A stretch of 7,637 bases of DNA, taken from contig JAGOCN010000071.1 of assembly GCA_017998735.1 (NCBI GenBank), forward strand, positions 1 through 7,637. Direction: 5' to 3'. The position numbers and the translations under genes are program-made. This document shows positions 1 through 5,730 of this stretch, in pieces; positions within the stretch are counted from its first letter, which is position 1; every line of letters begins with the position of its first letter. The notes beneath the pieces were generated by a model, which saw nothing but the letters and a program-made list of their open reading frames with translations, was not told where the DNA came from and ran no database searches. Source of the DNA: Giesbergeria sp. (GTDB taxonomy: Bacteria; Pseudomonadota; Gammaproteobacteria; Burkholderiales; Burkholderiaceae_C).

Positions 1-1
1 C

Positions 2-1537
2 GTGCGCACACCCCTCAAGGCGGCGCTGTCGGGCGTGGGCGTGACGGCGGTGGTGCAGTCGAGCACGGCCACCGCGCTGATCGTTTCGTCGTTTGTCGGC
101 CAGGGGCTGATGGCGCTGCCGGCGGCGCTGGCGGTGATGCTGGGCGCCGACGTGGGTTCAAGCGTGATGACGGTGGTGTTTTCGCTCGACCTGTCGTGGC
201 TGTCGCCGTTGTTCATCTTTGCCGGCGTGGTGCTGTACCTGCCGCGCCAGGACACCACCCTGGGCCGGGTCGGGCGGGTGTTCATCGGCCTGGGCCTGAT
301 GCTGCTGGCGCTCAGCCTCATCAAGGAAGCCACCACGGTGCTGACGCAGGCCGACGCGGTGCGCGCCATCCTGAGCGCGCTGACCAGCGACATATTGCTG
401 GAGATCACCACCGGCACCCTGCTGGCGCTGGTCACCTATTCGAGCCTGGCCACGGTGCTGCTGACCGCCACGCTGGTCGGCTCGGGCGGCATTCCGGTGC
501 TGGTGGGCCTGGGGCTGGTGCTGGGCGCCAACCTGGGCGGCGGCCTGCTGGCGGTGCTGACCACGCTGCGCGCCAACGTCGCCACGCGCCAGGTGCCGCT
601 GGGCAACCTGATCTTCAAGCTGGTGGGCGTGCTGCTGATGGCGCCGCTGGTCAAGCCCTGGCTGCTGTACATCGGCCCGCTGGTGGACAACGCCGCCTCG
701 CTGGTGGTCTTGTTCCACCTGGCCTTCAACTCGGTGATGGCGCTGGTGTGCATCGGCTTTGCCACGCCGGTGGCGCGGCTGGTGGAGCGCATGCTGCCGC
801 GCGAAGTGGCCGGTGTGGGGCCGGACATGCGCCCGCACCACCTGGACCCCTCGGCGCTGGCCACGCCGTCGCTGGCGATTTCCTGCGCGGCGCGCGAGGC
901 GCTGCACCAGGCCGATGTGGTCGAGACCATGCTGCAGGGCATGTACACCGTGCTGCGCAACGACGACATGAAGCTGTCGCAGGAGCTGCGCCGGCTGGAC
1001 GACACGGTGGACAACCTGTATTCGGCCATCAAGTACTACATGACGAAGATCTCGCGCGCCGAACTCGACGAGCGCGAGGGCCAGCGCTGGACCGACATCA
1101 TCAGCTTCACCATCAACATGGAGCAGATCGGCGACATCATCGAGCGCGTGCTGGCCGACATCGAGACCAAGAAAATCCTCAAGGGGCGGCAGTTTTCTGC
1201 TGCCGGCGTGCAGGAAATCAGCGAACTGCATGCGCGCCTGCTGGACAACCTGCGGCTGGCGATGAGCGTGTTCCTGAACGGCAATGTGCGCGATGCCGAA
1301 AAACTGTTGCAGGAAAAAACCCGCTTTCGCGAACTGGAACGCGCCTATTCCGACTCGCACCTGGCGCGGTTGGCGGACAACACCATGCACAGCATCGAGA
1401 CCAGTTCGCTGCACATCGACCTGATCAGCGACCTGCGGCGCATCAATTCGCTGCTGTGCTCGATTGCCTACCCGATCCTGGAAAATGCCGGCGTGCTGGC
1501 GCCCAGCCGCTTGCGCGAAAAGGCGGCCCGCGTCTGA
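2..1537 (+). CDS. Na/Pi cotransporter family protein with C-terminal PhoU-like domain (5'-truncated by window edge)
   Basis: This is the C-terminal 511 residues of an inner-membrane Na+-dependent phosphate transporter of the PNaS/NptA-YjbB type. Residues 8-265 are hydrophobic and hold the two inverted-repeat cores of the family. The first core has QSSTAT at 19-24 followed by MLGADVGSS at 46-54. The second has TYSSLAT at 145-151 followed by LGANLGGG at 174-181. Residues about 290-490 are a hydrophilic, helical PhoU-like domain, which in this family is thought to tie transport to phosphate status. The frame is open at the left edge. The GTG at base 2 is unlikely to be the true start, because family members carry another helix before the first QSS motif; I estimate 40-60 residues are missing. 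The stop is TGA at 1535-1537. Family assignment is strong; ion and substrate are inferred from the family. Confidence 0.9.
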   Translation: MRTPLKAALSGVGVTAVVQSSTATALIVSSFVGQGLMALPAALAVMLGADVGSSVMTVVFSLDLSWLSPLFIFAGVVLYLPRQDTTLGRVGRVFIGLGLMLLALSLIKEATTVLTQADAVRAILSALTSDILLEITTGTLLALVTYSSLATVLLTATLVGSGGIPVLVGLGLVLGANLGGGLLAVLTTLRANVATRQVPLGNLIFKLVGVLLMAPLVKPWLLYIGPLVDNAASLVVLFHLAFNSVMALVCIGFATPVARLVERMLPREVAGVGPDMRPHHLDPSALATPSLAISCAAREALHQADVVETMLQGMYTVLRNDDMKLSQELRRLDDTVDNLYSAIKYYMTKISRAELDEREGQRWTDIISFTINMEQIGDIIERVLADIETKKILKGRQFSAAGVQEISELHARLLDNLRLAMSVFLNGNVRDAEKLLQEKTRFRELERAYSDSHLARLADNTMHSIETSSLHIDLISDLRRINSLLCSIAYPILENAGVLAPSRLREKAARV

Positions 1538-1577
1538 AGCGCCCGGCGCAGGGGCAGGCAAGGCGGTTTGCCTGGCT

Positions 1578-1595
1578 GGCATGGATGGCATGGAT
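1578..1595. repeat. Tandem duplication of a 9-base unit
   Basis: GGCATGGAT occurs twice back to back (1578-1586 and 1587-1595), followed by the related GGCCATG. It is a short slippage-type duplication in non-coding DNA with no evident role. Confidence 0.7.
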
Positions 1596-1607
1596 GGCCA
1601 TGCAGCT

Positions 1608-1633
1608 GCCTGAAAAAAACAGCTTTTTCGGGC
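1608..1633. repeat. Inverted repeat with A/T-rich stem
   Basis: GCCTGAAAAA (1608-1617) and TTTTTCGGGC (1624-1633) form a ten-base stem with one T-G wobble and the six-base loop AACAGC. The A/T stretch next to the loop contrasts with the GC-rich surroundings. It may help termination or RNA stability on either strand; its function is not known. Confidence 0.55.
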
Positions 1634-1634
1634 T

Positions 1635-1673
1635 CCGGCGCTTGTGCTGATTGCGCCGGGCGCTCCTTTTTTT
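1635..1673 (+). terminator. Candidate intrinsic terminator after the Na/Pi cotransporter gene
   Basis: The stem CCGGCGC (1635-1641) pairs with GCGCCGG (1653-1659) around an 11-base loop, and seven T residues follow at 1667-1673. The seven-base spacer between stem and T run is longer than usual. The alternative long-range stem 1538-1549 with 1653-1664 ends only two bases before the T run, so the effective structure is uncertain. Confidence 0.45.
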
Positions 1674-1729
1674 GAAGCACAACGGTTTTTCATTCCTTCC
1701 ATGGCCATTCCCGTTTCTGCTGTTTTTTC

Positions 1730-2713
1730 ATGACTTCCCGGCTCACCCCTGGCACCGTGGTCCTGCTGTCGCTGGCGCCGCTGCTGTGGGCCGGCAACGC
1801 GGTGGTCGGGCGCATGGTGCACGAGCTGGTGCCTCCGGTGCTGCTGAACCTGCTGCGCTGGTCGCTGGCCTTTGTGCTGCTGCTGCCCTTGGCGGCGGGC
1901 GTGCTGCGCCCGGCCAGCGCGCTGTGGCGCCAGTGGCGGCACTACGCGCTGCTGGGGTTGCTGGGCATCGGCCTGTACAACACCTTGCAGTACATGGCGC
2001 TGCAGACCTCGACCCCGCTCAACGTGACGCTGGTGGGTTCGAGCATGCCGCTGTGGATGCTGGCGCTGGGCACGCTGTTTTTCGGGCTGCGCATCACGCG
2101 GCGCCAGGCCGCTGGCGCAGCCTTGTCCATGCTGGGCGTGCTGCTGGTGCTCAGCCGGGGCCAGTGGAGCGCGCTGCTGGCGCTGCGGCTGGTGCCGGGC
2201 GACCTGTTCATGCTGCTGGCCACGCTGTCGTGGTCGCTGTACAGCTGGCTGCTGGTGCCTGCTGCCCGTGCACCCGCAAACGGGACGGACAGTGCAGACG
2301 GCGCGGACCGTGCGAGCGCTGCGAGCGCTGCGGACCGTGAAAACGGCGCGGACGGGCTGCGCGGCCACTGGGCGCATTTTCTGATGGCGCAGCTGGTGTT
2401 TGGCGTGGGCTGGTCCGGCCTGCTGGCGGGCGGCGAATGGGCGCTGGGCAGCCCTGCGCCAGTGGTCTGGGGCACGCCGCTGGTGCTGGCACTGCTGTTC
2501 ATTGCGGTCGGGCCGGCCATCATTGCCTACCGCTGCTGGGGCATGGGCGTGCAGCGTGTCGGGCCGGCGGTGGCGGGGTTTTTCACCAACCTGACGCCGC
2601 TGTTTGCGGCGCTGCTGTCGGCGGTGTTTCTGGGCGAGGTGCCGCACTGGTACCACGCGGGCGCCTTTGTGCTGATCGTGGGCGGCATCGTGGTGTCGTC
2701 CTCGCGGCGTTAG
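1730..2713 (+). CDS. DMT-superfamily (EamA) permease
   Basis: This 327-residue integral inner-membrane protein has two EamA halves of about five helices each. Helices lie roughly at residues 8-29, 35-57, 72-90, 98-120 and 127-141, then 157-176, 214-232, 248-267, 282-301 and 308-323. Typical family features include LLWAGNAVVGR near the N terminus, LGTLFFGLRITRRQ closing helix 4, and FTNLTPLFAALLSAVFLGE in the second half. Family members export amino acids, nucleosides or other small metabolites; the substrate cannot be read here. Residues about 179-212, between helices 6 and 7, form an unusual Ala/Asp/Gly/Ser-rich hydrophilic insert encoded by duplicated DNA. The ATG at 1730 has no recognisable Shine-Dalgarno sequence, but it places the first helix where the family has it. 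Transcription runs toward the terminator at 2737. Confidence 0.9.
   Translation: MTSRLTPGTVVLLSLAPLLWAGNAVVGRMVHELVPPVLLNLLRWSLAFVLLLPLAAGVLRPASALWRQWRHYALLGLLGIGLYNTLQYMALQTSTPLNVTLVGSSMPLWMLALGTLFFGLRITRRQAAGAALSMLGVLLVLSRGQWSALLALRLVPGDLFMLLATLSWSLYSWLLVPAARAPANGTDSADGADRASAASAADRENGADGLRGHWAHFLMAQLVFGVGWSGLLAGGEWALGSPAPVVWGTPLVLALLFIAVGPAIIAYRCWGMGVQRVGPAVAGFFTNLTPLFAALLSAVFLGEVPHWYHAGAFVLIVGGIVVSSSRR
2298..2353 (+). repeat. Nested short direct repeats coding the permease loop insert
   Basis: Several duplications are nested here. GCGAGCGCT occurs in tandem at 2312-2320 and 2321-2329. GCGGACCGTG flanks it at 2303-2312 and 2330-2339. ACGGCGCGGAC lies outside at 2298-2308 and 2343-2353. Together they encode the Ala/Asp/Gly-rich loop between helices 6 and 7 of the permease. 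The pattern suggests expansion by replication slippage while staying in frame. Confidence 0.75.
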
Positions 2714-2736
2714 CGGGCTGCTGCATTGAAGCACTG

Positions 2737-2774
2737 AACGGTTTGCCTGCCGTCTGCAGCAAACCGTTGTTTTT
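2737..2774 (+). terminator. Intrinsic (Rho-independent) terminator after the DMT permease
   Basis: AACGGTTTGC (2737-2746) and GCAAACCGTT (2759-2768) form a perfect ten-base stem around a 12-base loop. A single G and a run of five T (2770-2774) follow. It begins 23 bases after the permease stop codon and reads in the permease direction. There is no matching A run on the other side, so it does not look bidirectional. Confidence 0.85.
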
Positions 2775-2776
2775 GC

Positions 2777-2832
2777 TATTGAAAGATGAGCTGCTGGCGC
2801 AGGCTGGGCATGGGCTGGAGGCACTTTTTGCC
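2777..2832 (+). repeat. Dispersed intergenic repeat, copy B
   Basis: The core is AGCTGCTGGCGCAGGC (2789-2804), nine variable bases (2805-2813), then GCTGGAGGC (2814-2822), with TATTGA upstream at 2777-2782. The same arms with the same nine-base spacing occur on the minus strand inside the dehydrogenase-like gene (6373-6406). This copy sits directly after the terminator T run, between convergent genes. I recall similar elements as frequent in Comamonadaceae intergenic DNA. I see no coding potential and no transposase, so it would be a small non-autonomous or REP-like element. Confidence 0.7.
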
Positions 2833-2858
2833 AAAATATGCCAACCTGCGTGCCGCCA

Positions 2859-2876
2859 GCCGGCCAGCCGGCCGGC
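2859..2876 (-). repeat. GC-rich hairpin just beyond the 3' end of the GGDEF-EAL gene
   Basis: GCCGGCC (2859-2865) and GGCCGGC (2870-2876) form a perfect seven-base stem with a four-base loop, seven bases past the stop codon of the minus-strand gene. No T run follows directly on that strand; a TTTT appears only further on, near 2834-2837. It may assist termination or protect the 3' end, but it is not a canonical intrinsic terminator. Confidence 0.45.
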
Positions 2877-2882
2877 CCGCAG

Positions 2883-5636
2883 TCAGGGCAGCTTGTGGAG
2901 CGTGGCGGCAAAGCCTGCCGGCTGGTGCGCCAGCGCCTCCAGTTCGGCCACCGGCATGGGGCGGCCCAGCAGGTAGCCCTGGTACAGCAGGCAGCCGTGG
3001 CGGGCCAGAAAATTCTTCTGCTCCTGCGTTTCCACCCCTTCGGCAATCACTTCCAGCCCCAGGTTGCTGGCCATGCCGATGATGGTCTGCACGATCACGT
3101 CGTCGGTCGGGCGCTGGCCGAGGTTGCGCACGAACGACTGGTCGATCTTGAGCTCGTGCAGCGGCAGCCGCGTCAGGTAGGCCAGCGACGAGTACCCGGT
3201 GCCAAAGTCGTCCACCGAAAACTGCACGCCCATCTGGCGCAGCTGCAGCATCTTGGCCACGGTGTCGTCCACGCTGTCGATCACCAGCGACTCGGTCAGT
3301 TCCAGCTTGAGGCGCTGCGGGCGCACATGGTTCTTGCGCACCGCCTGCGTGACCCGCGCCACAAAGTCGCTCTGGCGAAACTGGCGCGCACTGACGTTGA
3401 CCGACACGCTCAGGTGCGCATGCGCAGCGTCGCTGCGCCAGCGCGCCAGCTGCTCGCAGGCGCTGTGCAGCACCCACCAGCCAATCGGCACGATCAGGCC
3501 GCACTCTTCGGCCATGGGAATGAATTCGGCAGGCGCCACCATGCCGTGCGTCGGGTGGCGCCAGCGCAGCAGCGCCTCGGTGCCCACCATGCGCCCGTCC
3601 AGCGCATATTGCGGCTGGTAGTACAGCAGCAGCTCATGGCGCTCCAGCGCCTGGCGCAGGTCGGCCTGCAGCTGCGCGCGCTGGCTGATCAGCGCCTGCA
3701 TCTGCGGGTCGAAAAAACACAGGCCGCTGCCACGCGACTGCGTCTTGACCGCGTACATCGCAATGTCGGCCTGCTTGAGCAGCTCGGCGGCCAGCTGTTC
3801 GCCCTGGCCAAACAGCGTGGCGCCCATGCTGCAGCTGCCCTGGTAGGGGTGCGCGCCCAGCGCGTAGGGCTGCAACAGGCTGGCCATCAGCTTGTCGCCC
3901 AGGCGCTGCGCCTGGGCCACGGCGGCGCCGCTGTCGGGCGCCAGGTCCACCAGCAGCACGACAAATTCGTCGCCGCCCAGCCGGGCCACGGTGTCCGTCT
4001 CGCGCACGCCCAGGCGCAGGCGCTCGGCCACCTGCTGCAGCAGCAGGTCGCCGACCTCGTGGCCCTGGGTGTCGTTGAGCACCTTGAACTGGTTCAGGTC
4101 CAGAAACAGCACCGCGCCAAAGCACCCCGAGCCCGCCGCCTGCTGCAGCGCCTGGCGCAGCCGCTCCAGCAGCAGGCGCCGGTTGGGCAGGCCGGTCAGC
4201 GGGTCGTAGAAGGCCAGCGTCTCGATCTCGGCACTGGCGCGGCGCAGGTCGGTCACGTCCTGGTAGCTGATCACGACACCGCCCTGCGGGGTGGCGCGCT
4301 CGATGATCTGCACCACCCGGCCATTGGGCAGGGTCTGCTCGTGCGGCCCCTGGCTGCTGGACTGCAGCTGCAGGCGCCGCTCCAGCCACTGCTGCAGTTG
4401 CTGGCTGCCGGCCTGCGGCAGGTGGTAGGTGGCAGTGGCTTCCAGCACCCGCCTGAAGGGCACCTGCGGGGCCATGGTGGAGATCAGCCAGGGAAAGAAT
4501 TCCTCGAAACGCCGGTTCCATTGCAGCACCCGGCGCTCGGCGTCCAGCAGCAAAAAGCCGCTGACCATGGATTCGAGCGCCTGGTCCAGCGTGGTCTTGG
4601 CATCGGCCAGCGCATGACGGGCACGCCGGGCGCGGGTGAAATACGCCTGCGCCAAGCCACCGCCCAGCAGCACCAGCAGCACCAGCAGCAGGGCCAGCAC
4701 CAGCACCGAACGGCGTTCACCCTGCCAGGGCTGCAGTGCCTCCTTCAGGGGCAGGCTGGCGGTCAGCCACAGGTTGTGGTACAGGACCGTGCTGGTCACC
4801 ACCAGGCCGGGCAGCTGGCTCAGGCGCGCCGGCCGGTCCCAGCCGGCGCCGGACTGCACGGTGCCGGACTGTGCGGTTCCGGTGTGGGTTGCCAGCGGCA
4901 GCACCCGCTGGCGGTCGCTGGCCTGCGCGCTGGACTGCGGCAGGCCCAGCAGCAGTGCGCCATTGCCGCGTTCCAGCGTGACCTCCAGCCCCTCGATGTC
5001 CACGCCCTGCGCCATCATGGGCAGCAGGGCATTGACCGGCACTTCGGCCACGGCCACGATGCGCTCGCCGCTGGCCAGCTGGAAGTAGCGCGCAAAGTAC
5101 AGCACCTGTCCGATGTCGGCGCCGCCGGTGGCCGGGGCGCTGACCACCAGCGCCGGCGCGGTGGCCATGCGCAGGCCGGGCAGCAGGTCCGCGGGCAGCT
5201 TCAGTTTCAGGCGCGCGCCTTCGGGGTCGGACGAGGCCAGCACCTTGCCGCCCGCGTCCAGCAGCACCAGCGTGCGCACGGTCTGCATCTGGCGCAGGGT
5301 GCTGCGCAGCAGCGCGCTGGTGGCGTTGCCGCGCTCCCAGCCCACCATCAGGGTGGACAGGTCGAGCAGGTCGTCGGTGCTGACCAGCAGCATGTCGATG
5401 GACAGGAAGGTGCGGTTGAGCACCGTGCCGGCCACGGCGGCAAAGCGCATCACCTGAGACTGGGCATCGGTCAATGCCGCACGCCGCAGGCTGCCCAGCA
5501 GCGAGGCCGTGCCAATGCCCAGCACCAGCACAAAGACGGCGGTCAGCGTCCAGATGGCCAGGCGCGGCCGCGCCAAGGTGGCCGGCGTCTTGTCCGTCCC
5601 GGTGCCGGAGTGCAGGAAAAGGGGCAGTTTCTTCAT
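2883..5636 (-). CDS. Membrane-anchored PAS-GGDEF-EAL cyclic-di-GMP turnover protein with periplasmic sensor domain
   Basis: The 917-residue protein is predicted to make and/or degrade the second messenger c-di-GMP. Helix 1 lies at about 27-48, a periplasmic Cache-like region at 50-308, and helix 2 at 309-331. A PAS domain (about 342-465) precedes GGDEF (about 475-635) and EAL (about 655-905). The GGDEF signature is intact at 554-558, with an allosteric I-site RETD at 545-548, five residues upstream as in classic inhibited cyclases. The EAL domain keeps the expected catalytic and metal ligands: E687 (EALLRW), N747, E782 (ELTES), D809-D810 (DDFGTGYSS), K830 and E866 (EGVET). Both activities therefore look possible; net direction cannot be read. 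ATG 5636 is the first in-frame start, preceded by a hairpin rather than a clear Shine-Dalgarno sequence. It lies 94 bases after the dehydrogenase-like gene. Confidence 0.95.
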   Translation of the reverse strand: MKKLPLFLHSGTGTDKTPATLARPRLAIWTLTAVFVLVLGIGTASLLGSLRRAALTDAQSQVMRFAAVAGTVLNRTFLSIDMLLVSTDDLLDLSTLMVGWERGNATSALLRSTLRQMQTVRTLVLLDAGGKVLASSDPEGARLKLKLPADLLPGLRMATAPALVVSAPATGGADIGQVLYFARYFQLASGERIVAVAEVPVNALLPMMAQGVDIEGLEVTLERGNGALLLGLPQSSAQASDRQRVLPLATHTGTAQSGTVQSGAGWDRPARLSQLPGLVVTSTVLYHNLWLTASLPLKEALQPWQGERRSVLVLALLLVLLVLLGGGLAQAYFTRARRARHALADAKTTLDQALESMVSGFLLLDAERRVLQWNRRFEEFFPWLISTMAPQVPFRRVLEATATYHLPQAGSQQLQQWLERRLQLQSSSQGPHEQTLPNGRVVQIIERATPQGGVVISYQDVTDLRRASAEIETLAFYDPLTGLPNRRLLLERLRQALQQAAGSGCFGAVLFLDLNQFKVLNDTQGHEVGDLLLQQVAERLRLGVRETDTVARLGGDEFVVLLVDLAPDSGAAVAQAQRLGDKLMASLLQPYALGAHPYQGSCSMGATLFGQGEQLAAELLKQADIAMYAVKTQSRGSGLCFFDPQMQALISQRAQLQADLRQALERHELLLYYQPQYALDGRMVGTEALLRWRHPTHGMVAPAEFIPMAEECGLIVPIGWWVLHSACEQLARWRSDAAHAHLSVSVNVSARQFRQSDFVARVTQAVRKNHVRPQRLKLELTESLVIDSVDDTVAKMLQLRQMGVQFSVDDFGTGYSSLAYLTRLPLHELKIDQSFVRNLGQRPTDDVIVQTIIGMASNLGLEVIAEGVETQEQKNFLARHGCLLYQGYLLGRPMPVAELEALAHQPAGFAATLHKLP

Positions 5637-5642
5637 GGTGCG

Positions 5643-5660
5643 GGTGCAGGTTTCTGCACC
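5643..5660 (-). promoter_or_regulatory. Hairpin immediately upstream of the GGDEF-EAL start codon
   Basis: GGTGCAG (5643-5649) and CTGCACC (5654-5660) form a perfect seven-base stem with a four-base loop. It ends six bases before the ATG at 5636, where a Shine-Dalgarno sequence would lie. If it folds in the mRNA it could limit ribosome access, or it could be the residue of a terminator for the upstream gene, although no T run follows. The structure is visible; the regulatory role is inference. Confidence 0.35.
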
Positions 5661-5661
5661 G

Positions 5662-5698
5662 GGGCACTGCGGGCACTGCGGCAGGCATTTTGGCAGGC
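5662..5698. repeat. Short direct repeats in the gap between the dehydrogenase-like and GGDEF-EAL genes
   Basis: GGGCACTGC is tandemly duplicated (5662-5670 and 5671-5679). It is followed by two copies of GGCAGGC (5680-5686 and 5692-5698) separated by ATTTT. The 94-base gap holds no other recognisable signal. Confidence 0.6.
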
Positions 5699-5730
5699 GC
5701 CCCGGTCAGAGGCTGCCGCCCCCATGCAGC

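Larger units (their letters stand above)
1538..1729. other. Hairpin-rich intergenic region between transporter and permease genes
   Basis: No gene is visible in these 192 bases. They hold several inverted repeats. CAGGCAA (1555-1561) pairs with TTGCCTG (1568-1574). A ten-base stem with one G-T pair joins 1608-1617 to 1624-1633. CCGGCGC (1635-1641) pairs with GCGCCGG (1653-1659). A perfect 12-base stem joins 1538-1549, right after the stop codon, to 1653-1664. The 9-base unit GGCATGGAT is tandemly duplicated at 1578-1595. The downstream half becomes T-rich (1667-1735), and I see no Shine-Dalgarno sequence in front of the next gene. A promoter for the permease must lie here or upstream, but I cannot place one with confidence. 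Confidence 0.7.

Noticed and set aside
1671..1729. A sigma70 promoter for the DMT permease (TTGAAG near 1672)
   Set aside because: The -35-like hexamer has no acceptable -10 box at a suitable distance, and it overlaps the T run of the candidate terminator. I could not support it.
158..3046. A 962-codon minus-strand open frame spanning the transporter, permease and the end of the GGDEF-EAL gene
   Set aside because: It crosses three real genes and a terminator. Its composition (Gln/His/Arg-rich, low complexity) is that of the complement of GC-rich codons, with no recognisable domain.
4660..4710. AGCACCAGC-type repeats resembling a microsatellite or CRISPR-like array
   Set aside because: These are Leu/Val/Ala-rich codons of transmembrane helix 2 of the GGDEF-EAL protein read on the opposite strand. 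There are no regular spacers.
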